Part shown: one piece after another, positions 26,273-33,195 of the stretch
Numbering within the stretch: the first letter of the stretch is position 1
How the letters are laid out: each line of letters begins with the position of its first letter
NCBI RefSeq assembly: GCF_001422725.1
Contig: NZ_LMMA01000001.1
Location: forward strand, 124,001 to 188,000
Length of the DNA stretch: 64,000 bases
Direction of reading: 5' to 3'
Source of the DNA: Flavobacterium sp. Leaf82
GTDB taxonomy: Bacteria > Bacteroidota > Bacteroidia > Flavobacteriales > Flavobacteriaceae
Program-made: the position numbers and the translations under genes
Notes under the pieces: generated by a model
The model's database searches: none
What the model was told of the DNA's origin: nothing
Seen by the model: the letters and a program-made list of their open reading frames with translations, nothing else

Positions 26273-26899
26273 TTATTTTCCGTTAAAAGTGGTCATGGTA
26301 TTTTCTAATCCGGCAGTTCCAAAAGATTTGATAATTTCTGAAGCTACTTCTAGACGTTCCGGCAATTTTGCCTTTTCTTCTTCATCCCAATCTCCTAAAA
26401 CGTAATCTATTTGTTGGCCTTTTTTGAATTGATCGCTGATCCCAAATCTAAAGCGGGTGTATTGTTGTGTGTTTAAAACCAAGTTGATGTTTTTTAAACC
26501 GTTATGACCTCCGTCGCTGCCTTTTGGCTTGATTCTTATCGTTCCGAAAGACAGGTTTAAATCGTCTGTAATAACCAAAATATTTTCTAAGGGAATGTTT
26601 TCTTTGTCCATCCAGTACTTTACAGCCTTGCCGCTTAAATTCATGTAAGTGTTTGGTTTAAGCAGGAAAAAGGTTCTGCCTTTGAATTTGTATTCGGCCA
26701 AAGCGCCTAGTTTTACGGTTTCAAATGAAAGACTTTCTTTTCTGGCTAAAAAATCCAGGACTTTAAATCCTATATTATGTCGTGTATTAACGTATTCGGC
26801 ACCAATATTACCAAGTCCTACGATTAAATATTTTTTCATATTGTCTGTGTTCTCTTCTTTTTGTGTTGATGAAAACAGTTTTGTTATCCATTTTATCAT
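26273..26899 (-). CDS. pth: peptidyl-tRNA hydrolase
   Basis: A 208-residue enzyme that releases tRNA from stalled peptidyl-tRNA. Motifs: YLIVGLGNIGAEYVNTRHNIGFKVLD with catalytic His 41, FLLKPNTYMNLSGKAV, and the Asp in ITDDLNLSFGTIRIKPKGSDGGHNGLKN. Both the ATG at 26899 and the ATG 20 codons later (MKKYLIVGLG) are possible; the shorter one matches most Pth proteins, while the extension MIKWITKLFSSTQKEE may be a lineage feature. The longer form is listed. Confidence 0.94.
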   Translation of the reverse strand: MIKWITKLFSSTQKEENTDNMKKYLIVGLGNIGAEYVNTRHNIGFKVLDFLARKESLSFETVKLGALAEYKFKGRTFFLLKPNTYMNLSGKAVKYWMDKENIPLENILVITDDLNLSFGTIRIKPKGSDGGHNGLKNINLVLNTQQYTRFRFGISDQFKKGQQIDYVLGDWDEEEKAKLPERLEVASEIIKSFGTAGLENTMTTFNGK

Positions 26900-27109
26900 G
26901 ATACAAAAATAAGGTTAATTAGAGAATGTGCCAATTTGTTAATTAGATAATTTGATATTGGATTGAGATTTAACCGCAAATAATGGCACGCGGATGATGC
27001 GGATTTAAATGGATTTACACGGATTATTTTTCTCGTTTTTATCAAACTAAATGAAGTTGAAGACTTTTTTCCTCAACATCTCAGCAACTTATAAAAAATA
27101 AACCTCTGG

Positions 27110-27180
27110 CTAGCCCTGACAGAAGCGGCATCCTTTTTCTGGCTTCTTTAGCCAAGAAAAGATATAGCGGATGGCAGGAA
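27110..27180. repeat. structured imperfect palindrome (CCCTGACAGAAGCGGCATCC element)
   Basis: A 71-bp element in which CCTG...GCGGCATCCTTTTTC folds onto GAAAAGATATAGCGGATGGCAGG, around an inner TGGCT/AGCCA stem. From memory, similar elements recur in Flavobacteria intergenic DNA. The rest of the 26900-27284 gap holds decayed repeat words (CGCGGATGATGCGGATTTAAATGGATT) and no gene. Confidence 0.55.
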
Positions 27181-27284
27181 CGTCAGGTCTTGAGAAAACC
27201 GAATATTTCTGCTCTCGAAAATTAAATTCCAAATTTTTAAAATTCCAAATTCCAATCTTACGATTCAGAATCTTTAAAACAAAA

Positions 27285-27316
27285 AAAAAGCACCAACCTT
27301 TCGATTGATGCTTTTT
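27285..27316 (-). terminator. intrinsic terminator of rplY
   Basis: AAAAAGCACCAA and TTGATGCTTTTT form a stem with one mismatch. It lies 19 bp beyond the rplY stop codon. Confidence 0.75.
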
Positions 27317-27334
27317 GTATTGATTTGAAAAAAA

Positions 27335-27946
27335 TTATTTTTTCTTTCCTTTTGCAGGAGCTTTTGCAGCTTTTGCAGCTTCTTGAGCAGCTTTCATAGC
27401 AGCACGAGAAATTCTTACCTGAGCAACAACTGTGTTCTCTGGGTGCATAACTTTGTATTCTGGTTTTCCAACTTTAGTAACGTATAATTTGTTACCCATT
27501 TCAAGTGGAGTAATGTCAGCCTCAACAAAATCAGGAAGATCTTTAGGTAAAGCTTTAACTTTTAATTTACGAGTGTTTAAACGTAAAACACCACCTGCAA
27601 GAACACCTTTTGATGTACCTACAACTTTTACAGGAACTTCCATAGTGATTTCTTTGTCATCAAATAATTGAAAGAAGTCAATGTGTAAGATTTTGTCAGA
27701 TACCGGGTGAACCTGGATATCTTGTAAAATTGCATTAAATGATTTTCCTTTTCCAAGCTCAATCACAACTGTGTGTGCGTTTGGAGTGTAAACCAAGTTT
27801 TTGAACGCTGCAGCGTCTGCTGAGAAGTGTACTGCTTGATTTCCTCCGTATAACACGCAAGGAACCGCTCCAGCATTACGTAAGGCTTTAGTTGACACTT
27901 TGCCCACGCTTTCTCTTTCTGATCCTTTAATTGTAATCGATTTCAT
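27335..27946 (-). CDS. rplY: 50S ribosomal protein L25 (CTC type)
   Basis: A 203-residue long-form L25 that binds 5S rRNA. The N-terminal domain is L25 ([33 protein letters not shown]), the middle is the TL5/CTC C-domain ([27 protein letters not shown]) and the tail is Ala/Lys-rich ([14 protein letters not shown]). It follows prs by 113 bp on the same strand and is probably co-transcribed, as in many bacteria; pth comes next. Confidence 0.95.
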   Translation of the reverse strand: MKSITIKGSERESVGKVSTKALRNAGAVPCVLYGGNQAVHFSADAAAFKNLVYTPNAHTVVIELGKGKSFNAILQDIQVHPVSDKILHIDFFQLFDDKEITMEVPVKVVGTSKGVLAGGVLRLNTRKLKVKALPKDLPDFVEADITPLEMGNKLYVTKVGKPEYKVMHPENTVVAQVRISRAAMKAAQEAAKAAKAPAKGKKK

Positions 27947-27990
27947 TGTAAAAAAATATAGTTATTAATAAATATTCTAATTTGCTTTAA

Positions 27991-28050
27991 GCTTTAGGCG
28001 ATGCGGCTTGGGCTTTGTAAAGTTTATGCTTATGGCTTAAAGCCTAAAGC
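27991..28050. repeat. inverted repeat between prs and rplY
   Basis: GCTTTAGGC at 27991 and GCCTAAAGC at 28042 can pair around a 42-nt loop rich in GCTT/AAGC words. There is no T-tract, so it is not an obvious terminator; the short arms leave its meaning open. Confidence 0.35.
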
Positions 28051-28059
28051 GTATAGCTT

Positions 28060-29001
28060 TTACATTATAAATTTTCCACTAATGGAATTGTTGTGGTGCA
28101 CCATGTGCATTACTTCAGCAAAAAGAGGTGCACAACTCACTACTCTTATTTTTTTTGATTCTTTCTTTAACGGGATTGAATCGGTAACTATTAACTCGCT
28201 TAATTTTGAGTTTTCGATTTTTTCGTATGCGTCACCTGATAAAATGGCGTGTGTACAAATTGCTCTTACGCTTAATGCTCCTTTTTCGATCATTAAATCT
28301 GCGGCTTTCGCTAATGTACCACCAGTATCAATCATGTCGTCTACTAATATTACGTTGCGGCCTTTTACTTCACCAATTAGTTCCATAGTGTCGATAACGT
28401 TGGCTGCTTTTCTTTGTTTGTAACAGATTACTACATCTGATTCTAAGAACTTAGAGTAAGCATATGCTCTTTTTGAACCTCCCATATCCGGAGATGCAAT
28501 GGTTAGATTGTCTAACTTTAAACTTTCTACGTATGGTAAAAAGATTGTAGATGCAAATAAATGATCTACCGGTTTTTCGAAAAACCCCTGAATTTGATCT
28601 GCATGCAAATCCATTGTCATTACTCTTGTCGCTCCGGCAGCATCTAATAAATTAGCTACTAATTTTGCTCCAATCGGAACTCTTGGTTTGTCTTTTCTAT
28701 CCTGTCTTGCCCAACCAAAATAAGGCATAACAGCTGTAATGTGTCTTGCTGATGCACGTTTTGCTGCATCAATCATGAGTAACAATTCCATCAAATTATC
28801 AGCAGTTGGAAAAGTTGAACACACGATAAAAACGCGTAATCCTCTGATTGACTCTTCGTAAGATGGTTGAAATTCTCCATCACTATACGTTGACATCGTT
28901 ACTTTACCAAGCGGAATTCCGTATTGTTCGGAAATTTTTTCTGCAAGATAAACACTTTTTGAACAAGCAAAAATTTTAGCTTCTGGTTCTAGGTGCGACA
29001 T
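28060..29001 (-). CDS. prs: ribose-phosphate pyrophosphokinase
   Basis: A 313-residue enzyme that makes PRPP from ribose 5-phosphate and ATP, feeding purine, pyrimidine, His and Trp synthesis. Motifs: YSDGEFQPSYEESIRG, VMPYFGWARQDRKDKPR at the ATP site, TMDLHADQIQGFF, and the PRPP loop VILVDDMIDTGGTL. The ATG at 29001 (MSHLEPEAKIFACSKS) is chosen; a frame from a TTG at 29055 would overlap the promoter -7 box and is rejected. Confidence 0.96.
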   Translation of the reverse strand: MSHLEPEAKIFACSKSVYLAEKISEQYGIPLGKVTMSTYSDGEFQPSYEESIRGLRVFIVCSTFPTADNLMELLLMIDAAKRASARHITAVMPYFGWARQDRKDKPRVPIGAKLVANLLDAAGATRVMTMDLHADQIQGFFEKPVDHLFASTIFLPYVESLKLDNLTIASPDMGGSKRAYAYSKFLESDVVICYKQRKAANVIDTMELIGEVKGRNVILVDDMIDTGGTLAKAADLMIEKGALSVRAICTHAILSGDAYEKIENSKLSELIVTDSIPLKKESKKIRVVSCAPLFAEVMHMVHHNNSISGKFIM

Positions 29002-29052
29002 TATAATTTGTTGTTTTGTAGTTAGTTGTGTGTGCTTCGTTTTAACGAGGTG

Positions 29053-29060
29053 CAAATTTA
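29053..29060 (-). promoter_or_regulatory. promoter -7 box (TAAATTTG) of prs
   Basis: Exact TAnnTTTG match on the minus strand followed by CACC, 52 bp upstream of the prs ATG. The -33 element is not clear. Confidence 0.5.
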
Positions 29061-29126
29061 GAAAATTTATTGGACACTGAAAGGAAAAATTTAAGTATTT
29101 TTAGTAGAACATTTAATTTTATTTTT

Positions 29127-29134
29127 TACATTTG
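29127..29134 (+). promoter_or_regulatory. promoter -7 box (TACATTTG) ahead of tRNA-Leu
   Basis: Exact TAnnTTTG match followed by CACC, about 98 bp upstream of the tRNA-Leu 5' end. It is the only such box in the spacer on this strand. Confidence 0.5.
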
Positions 29135-29231
29135 CACCGTGTTAAAGGAATAAGCACAGTTATGACATCATAATTACTTATTCTATTGCGTTAAAATAAT
29201 TGATTTATTTAATTGTTTTTTCGTCTGCTAA

Positions 29232-29311
29232 GCCCGGATGGCGGAATTGGTAGACGCGCTGGTCTCAAACACCTGTGGGAAACCGTGCCGGTTCGACTCC
29301 GGCTCCGGGTA
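29232..29311 (+). tRNA. tRNA-Leu (anticodon CAA)
   Basis: The acceptor stem GCCCGGA pairs with TCCGGGT. The D-arm GGCGGAATTGGTAGACGC, the anticodon loop CTCAAAC (anticodon CAA), a long variable arm (class II, as for Leu) and the T-arm GCCGGTTCGACTCCGGC are all visible. One T-T mismatch lies in the anticodon stem. CCA is not encoded. It reads UUG codons. Confidence 0.93.
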
Positions 29312-29312
29312 C

Positions 29313-29344
29313 AAAAGCCTCTTCGTAATTGAAGAGGCTTTTTT
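29313..29344 (+). terminator. intrinsic terminator after tRNA-Leu
   Basis: AAAAGCCTCTTC and GAAGAGGCTTTT form a perfect 12-bp stem with loop GTAATT and a T6 run. Confidence 0.88.
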
Positions 29345-29464
29345 GGTTTTGTATATTTCTCCATTTTATATCTGGATTTTGCGCCTAATTTATTTTTTGC
29401 TGAGATTCTCGAATCTTTTTTCTCTAGTTAGTAATTCTTGCAGTAGCTCTTGTGTCTCTTGTGT

Positions 29465-29640
29465 TTTTTATGAATTCCAACCTAGTGTCGAAGTCTGCTG
29501 TAAATCCATTATAATTTATGAGATTCGGCATTTTGGTGGAATTCCAATCTGGTGTTGAAATCAGATGTGAGTCTAGTATAAAATCGATTGAGTTTGTTGG
29601 AGTGAAGAATGTGAACAATGTGAATTGAGCTTAAGTTTTT
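29465..29640 (-). pseudogene. GIY-YIG endonuclease gene fragments
   Basis: On the minus strand two N-terminal pieces of a GIY-YIG protein can be read in different frames: HILHSNKLNRFYTRLTSD continuing to TRLEFHQNAESHK, then a stop, and after a shift NGFTADFDTRLEFI. They match the intact frame at 29745-30050. No ATG, no C-terminal half and the internal stop make this a decayed partial duplicate. Confidence 0.7.
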
Positions 29641-29710
29641 AGCAAAAAAAAAATACCACTTACGTTTGTAAGTGGTATTTAATAAGCTTCCTCTCTTGGG
29701 CTCGAACCAA
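29513..29710. repeat. direct duplication, copy A (of 29914-30101)
   Basis: About 198 bp nearly identical to 29914-30101, apart from a small insertion near 29610 and scattered changes. It spans part of the GIY-YIG gene, the tRNA-Asn terminator hairpin (29651-29680) and the 3' end of a tRNA-Asn gene. Confidence 0.85.
29687..29710 (-). pseudogene. tRNA-Asn 3' fragment
   Basis: On the minus strand this is the 3' half of the T-arm and acceptor end of tRNA-Asn (TTGGTTCGAGCCCAAGAGAG), cut off exactly where the CCCCGATAGCTATCGGGG palindrome begins. Not a functional tRNA. Confidence 0.8.
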
Positions 29711-29728
29711 CCCCGATAGCTATCGGGG
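29711..29728. repeat. 18-bp perfect palindrome CCCCGATAGCTATCGGGG
   Basis: GC-rich perfect palindrome at the break of the truncated tRNA-Asn copy. From memory, this word is common in Flavobacteria spacers. It may be a recombination or repeat-element end. Confidence 0.6.
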
Positions 29729-29744
29729 CTATGATTGGCAGTTT

Positions 29745-30050
29745 TTAATTGTATTTTTCTTTAAATTTTAAAATAATATCCGGATACTGAATAAGGTTTT
29801 CGATATAAGTTTTGCTTTTCATTTTTTTAATATGTTTTTCAATTAGCAGACCTTGATTTTTGTTTTCGCATTCTATTTTGAGGAATATTTTCCAATCGGT
29901 GGCATTTGCTGTGAATTTATGAGATTCGGCATTTTGGTGGAATTCCAATCTGGTGTTGAAATCAGATGTGAATCCAGTATAAAACCGATTGAGTTTGTTG
30001 GATTGAAGAATGTGAATTGAGCTTGGGTTTTTAGCAAAAAAAAATACCAC
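29745..30050 (-). CDS. GIY-YIG nuclease family protein, start uncertain
   Basis: The frame codes for a small GIY-YIG domain: HILQSNKLNRFYTGFTSDFNTRLEFHQNAESHKF at the front, then DWKIFLKIECENKNQGLLIEKHIKKMKSKTYIENLIQYP. The family in Flavobacterium is about 80-100 residues. The usual beginning (a Met followed by the first Y of GIY) is missing; the only upstream start is a GTG at 30050 that lies in the tRNA-Asn terminator hairpin, so the 5' end seems to have been replaced by the tRNA-terminator repeat. It may be a pseudogene. It would cut DNA if active, but that is unlikely here. Confidence 0.55.
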   Translation of the reverse strand: MVFFFAKNPSSIHILQSNKLNRFYTGFTSDFNTRLEFHQNAESHKFTANATDWKIFLKIECENKNQGLLIEKHIKKMKSKTYIENLIQYPDIILKFKEKYN

Positions 30051-30101
30051 TTACGTTTGTAAGTGGTATTTAATAAGCTCCCTCTCTTGGGCTCGAACCA
30101 A
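29914..30101. repeat. direct duplication, copy B (of 29513-29710)
   Basis: About 188 bp matching copy A. Here the tRNA-Asn gene is complete beyond the repeat, so this is probably the parent locus. It includes the GIY-YIG 5' region, the terminator hairpin and the tRNA 3' end. Confidence 0.85.
30042..30071 (-). terminator. intrinsic terminator of the tRNA-Asn pair
   Basis: On the minus strand AAATACCACTTAC and GTAAGTGGTATTT form a 13-bp stem followed by a T9 run. It is 6 bp beyond the tRNA-Asn end. A copy is at 29651-29680. Confidence 0.85.
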
Positions 30102-30151
30102 GGACCCTCTGATTAACAGTCAGATGCTCTAACCAACTGAGCTAAGAAGGA
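30078..30151 (-). tRNA. tRNA-Asn (anticodon GTT), downstream copy
   Basis: Acceptor TCCTTCT pairs with AGAGGGA; D-arm TAGCTCAGTTGGTTAGAGCA; anticodon loop CTGTTAA; T-arm CCTTGGTTCGAGCCCAAG region. It differs from the upstream copy at 30190-30263 only in the acceptor stem and nearby bases. CCA is not encoded. Confidence 0.93.
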
Positions 30152-30189
30152 ATCACCTTAAAGGTAAATATGTTTGCTAAAAAAAGTTG

Positions 30190-30263
30190 CTCCCCCTCTT
30201 GGGCTCGAACCAAGGACCCTCTGATTAACAGTCAGATGCTCTAACCAACTGAGCTAAGGAGGA
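30190..30263 (-). tRNA. tRNA-Asn (anticodon GTT), upstream copy
   Basis: Acceptor TCCTCCT pairs with AGGGGGA. The D, anticodon (loop CTGTTAA) and T arms are identical to the other copy. It lies 38 bp upstream of it on the minus strand, so the two are probably one transcript ended by the hairpin at 30042-30071. Confidence 0.94.
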
Positions 30264-30346
30264 AGTTGTTGTTCTTTTTAGCGAGTGCAAATATAGATGA
30301 TTTTTTAGTTTCTCAAAAATATTTTAGCACTTTTTATAAAATATTT

Positions 30347-31690
30347 TTACTTGCCAACAATTGCCTTATAAATATCGTTTCCGTTAGCGAATAAAAGGAG
30401 TCCTATAAGTAAAACGAAACCAACCATTTGGGCGTTTTCAAGGAATTTATCGCTAGGTTTTCTGCCACTAATTATTTCGTATAATAAAAACATCACATGA
30501 CCACCATCAAGAGCCGGAATTGGCAATAAATTCATAACTCCAAGCATAATTGATAGTAAAGCAGTAATCGACCAGAATACTTCCCAGCTCCAAGAACTTG
30601 GAAAAATGTTAAAAATCGCTGCAAAACCACCTACTTGTTTGTATGCTTTTGTTTCTGGGTTAAAAATCATTTTAAGCTGTTTTCCGTAACCTACTAATTG
30701 ATCTTTACCTTTTGTTAGTCCCACAGGAATTGATTCAAAGAAGCTATAGTTTTTAGTACTTACTTTATAGTAACCTAGTTTTTCTAAAGATTCTATATTT
30801 AAAGCGCCAGTAACAACACCTAATTTTCCGGCAGTAGAAACTTTAACTGTAATAGGTACTTGTTTTAAATCACGTAAAACGACAGCTGGAATTGTTTTTC
30901 CTTTATTGTTTTCTAAAATTGTTTTAGCCTGATCAAAATATCTTGCATCTTGTCCGTTAATACTAATAATTAAATCTTTTGGTTTTAAAGCTGTATTGCC
31001 TGATTCCGGAGTAACACTAGCCACAGCAAAAGGAATCCTCATGTCAACAAGAGGTGCTTTTTTTTGTTTTGACAACTGATCTACAAAATCAGTAGGCATT
31101 TTTATGGTTTGTTGTTGTCCGTTTCTTTCGATCAAAACTTCTTTCGCCATGATGATTTTCATGTTGATATCATTATCGAAGTTTTCGATTTTTTGTCCGT
31201 CAACAGCCAGGAATTTATCACCGGTTTTGAAACCTGCTTTTATCATTGCCGGATTTTCGACTAAAACTCCGTCTTTCAAATCAGCATTAGCCACATACGT
31301 ATCGCCATAAGCAAACGCCATTCCTATATATATAATAAAAGCCAGAATGAAGTTCACAGTAACTCCACCTAACATAATAATCAAACGTTGCCAAGCTGGC
31401 TTAGAACGAAATTCCCACGGTTGCGGAGGCAAAGCCATTTGTTCTTTGTCCATGCTTTCATCGATCATTCCGGAGATTTTTACATAACCTCCAAGCGGTA
31501 ACCAACCAATTCCGTATTCAGTTTCGCCAATTTTCTTTTTTAATAAAGAATATTTAACATCAAAAAATAAGTAGAATTTTTCGACTCTTGTTTTAAATAA
31601 TTTTGCAGGAATAAAATGTCCTAATTCGTGAAGAATAATAAGTAAAGATAAACTCAATAGAAATTGAGAGAGTTTGATAACTATATCCAT
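30347..31690 (-). CDS. rseP: RseP-type site-2 zinc metalloprotease
   Basis: A 447-residue membrane protease that cuts membrane-embedded substrates such as anti-sigma factors. The zinc site is HELGH at residues 21-25 in the first membrane segment, and the second zinc motif is in NLLPIPALDGGHVMFLL near residue 400. Two PDZ domains lie between (one around KAGFKTGDKFLAVDGQKI, one around LKPKDLIISINGQDA). Four membrane segments are visible. Length is typical of RseP/EcfE. The upstream gap 31691-32033 contains no gene and is shared with the divergent HTH gene. Confidence 0.94.
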   Translation of the reverse strand: MDIVIKLSQFLLSLSLLIILHELGHFIPAKLFKTRVEKFYLFFDVKYSLLKKKIGETEYGIGWLPLGGYVKISGMIDESMDKEQMALPPQPWEFRSKPAWQRLIIMLGGVTVNFILAFIIYIGMAFAYGDTYVANADLKDGVLVENPAMIKAGFKTGDKFLAVDGQKIENFDNDINMKIIMAKEVLIERNGQQQTIKMPTDFVDQLSKQKKAPLVDMRIPFAVASVTPESGNTALKPKDLIISINGQDARYFDQAKTILENNKGKTIPAVVLRDLKQVPITVKVSTAGKLGVVTGALNIESLEKLGYYKVSTKNYSFFESIPVGLTKGKDQLVGYGKQLKMIFNPETKAYKQVGGFAAIFNIFPSSWSWEVFWSITALLSIMLGVMNLLPIPALDGGHVMFLLYEIISGRKPSDKFLENAQMVGFVLLIGLLLFANGNDIYKAIVGK

Positions 31691-32033
31691 TTTGTATTTT
31701 TAGTTCTTAATTTAACGTACAAAAGTAACGTTTCTATTTTAATTTAGACCGCAAGATAATACTTAAGGTTTTAAATTCTTGTTAATAATTGGCCTTACTT
31801 TTCTATAAATTAAGTTAGGTTTTTTTCTCCGTTGATATATTAGTAACTTATTTGTTACCAATGTTACAATTGTCCTATTCTAATACTTTTAAAACTTATA
31901 GAAGGTAATAATAAGCAGTAATCATTTTAATTTCATACTTAATTAAAAAACGGGATTATTGTTAAGAAGTTAGTAAAAATATTTAGCAATTCTTAAAGTA
32001 TTTCTTATTTGTATAACTTTTATATTTTAAATT
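31691..32033. other. AT-rich divergent spacer before the peptide locus
   Basis: 343 bp between rseP and the HTH gene. It is very AT-rich and holds no credible open frame. No exact TAnnTTTG box is seen close to the HTH gene; TTATTTG at about 32005 is a near match only. Confidence 0.4.
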
Positions 32034-32354
32034 ATGAATTTTATTAAACAAATTGAAAGAATTAAAAAAATTCACAGGTTAATTAGTTCTGAAAAAACAG
32101 GTACTCCGGTTGTTTTTGCAAAAAAGTTATGTTTAAGTAGGAGTCAGATGTATAATGAACTGGAACTTATTAAAGAGCTAGATGCTCCAGTAAAGTATTG
32201 TAAAAAAAGAGAAAGTTTTTATTATGAAACTCCATTTGAGCTAATATTAAACTATTCTCTTAAGATCATTAAAGATGATGAATCTAAAGAAATATTTGGT
32301 GGTTCAAATCTCCGTCCAATTTTATTAGACGGAACTCTGATAAGTTTGCCATAA
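32034..32354 (+). CDS. small helix-turn-helix protein of the peptide locus
   Basis: A 106-residue protein. Residues about 1-60 hold a winged-helix/HTH-like part: IERIKKIHRLISSEKTGTPVVFAKKLCLSRSQMYNELELIKELDAP, with the recognition helix around LSRSQMYNELELI, then KYCKKRESFYYE as a likely wing. The C-terminal FGGSNLRPILLDGTLISLP is unusual. Small proteins of this type often accompany GG-leader peptide genes in Flavobacteria, as far as I recall. It probably regulates the locus; a palindrome lies just past its end, before the peptide gene. Confidence 0.7.
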   Translation: MNFIKQIERIKKIHRLISSEKTGTPVVFAKKLCLSRSQMYNELELIKELDAPVKYCKKRESFYYETPFELILNYSLKIIKDDESKEIFGGSNLRPILLDGTLISLP

Positions 32355-32385
32355 CAAATAATTTCTCGAGAAAATGATTTGTTAT
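32351..32385. promoter_or_regulatory. near-perfect 35-bp palindrome, operator or attenuator
   Basis: ATAACAAAT and ATTTGTTAT flank a central CTCGAG, with ATTT/AAAT between them; only one mismatch and one extra A break the symmetry. It begins at the HTH-gene stop codon and lies 33 bp before the peptide start. It could be the operator of the HTH protein or an RNA hairpin that limits read-through. There is no run of T after it. Confidence 0.5.
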
Positions 32386-32417
32386 AATGATTAATTAAAC
32401 CTTTAAATTTTAAAATT

Positions 32418-32564
32418 ATGGAATTAGTATTAGAAAATCAAGAGTTGGTTGAGTTGAATATTCAGGAAACATTCGAAATTGAGGGAGGAACATGGCCAGG
32501 TATCGGTTGGTGGATGGATTGTGGCTTTAGTTATGGCGGTCAACAAGAATTATTATGGTGTTAG
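32418..32564 (+). CDS. double-glycine leader secreted peptide (bacteriocin-like precursor)
   Basis: A 48-residue frame with a clear two-part design. The leader (residues 1-24) is acidic and helical, MELVLENQELVELN, and ends FEIEGG with Gly 23-Gly 24; Ile at -4, Phe at -6, Leu at -12 and Leu at -15 fit the recognition face used by C39 peptidases. The core (25-48) begins TWPGIGWWMDC, has GFSYGG in the middle and ends LLWC. It is rich in Trp and Gly and has two Cys (core positions 11 and 24), which may form a disulfide. The matching C39-peptidase exporter is 1.8 kb downstream. Likely a class II bacteriocin or signalling peptide; the activity is unknown. Confidence 0.82.
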   Translation: MELVLENQELVELNIQETFEIEGGTWPGIGWWMDCGFSYGGQQELLWC

Positions 32565-32637
32565 ATGCTTTTTAAGTCAAATATTGTTTTTGGGTTTAAT
32601 TTTAATAAAAACTAAATTCAAAAGAATAATTTAAGTT

Positions 32638-32672
32638 AAAGCAGATTTTGATAATTATTCAAAATCTGCTTT
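32638..32672 (+). terminator. hairpin after the peptide gene
   Basis: AAAGCAGATTTTGA and TCAAAATCTGCTTT form a 14-bp perfect stem with a 7-nt loop. The T-tract is short, so it may end the transcript partly and favour the peptide over the transport genes. Confidence 0.6.
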
Positions 32673-32778
32673 ATAGAAATAATTAACGAAGAAGATATGT
32701 CTCATTGATAACGAATCACATCTCCTAAGTAAAATTCAATCTTAAATATGAGTATTAATTAACAATTAAAATTATTTT

Positions 32779-32892
32779 ATGCAAATTAAAAAAAATATTT
32801 ATTACTTGCTTTATGCTATAGTACTTTTCATATTTCTCAGTATTTATGCGTTTGAGAAAGGGGTTGTTTTTGGTAAATTTTTAGCAAATTAA
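32779..32892 (+). CDS. 37-residue membrane peptide, possible immunity or accessory protein
   Basis: MQIKKNIYYLLYAIVLFIF continues as LSIYAFEKGVVFGKFLAN. It has a basic start, one strong membrane helix (residues about 8-25) and a short amphipathic tail. It sits between the peptide gene and the HlyD gene. Bacteriocin immunity proteins are often small membrane proteins, so that is a plausible role, but no family is recognised and translation is unproven. The gap 32893-33195 after it holds no other supported gene. Confidence 0.45.
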   Translation: MQIKKNIYYLLYAIVLFIFLSIYAFEKGVVFGKFLAN

Positions 32893-33195
32893 AGGCGTGA
32901 ATTGTTTCTACAAAATCTTTGTTTGCATTATCGAATTTTATTAAGATTAAATGATTGCCGTATTCTATAAAAATATTTTATTTTTCGCGATATCATATTT
33001 TCTCCATTTTTATAATGATATGACGATATGTTGAAATTATAATACATTCATTTTTAGGTGTTTGGTGCTGGTTTTTGTGTTATTAGTCGTTACTGAAAAA
33101 TGAAGTCAAAAGTTATAATGATGAATTTCAGTTAAAAGCATTATTATAACAATTATTGCACTGTTTATATTTAAGGATCTCAAATTAAATAAATT

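Noticed and set aside
29238..29558. Protein frame overlapping tRNA-Leu
   Set aside because: Its first part is the tRNA itself; the rest has no family features.
32951..33034. 27-residue hydrophobic frame (MIAVFYKNILFF...) before the HlyD gene
   Set aside because: Short, AT-rich and without any start or family support; chance frames of this length are expected here.
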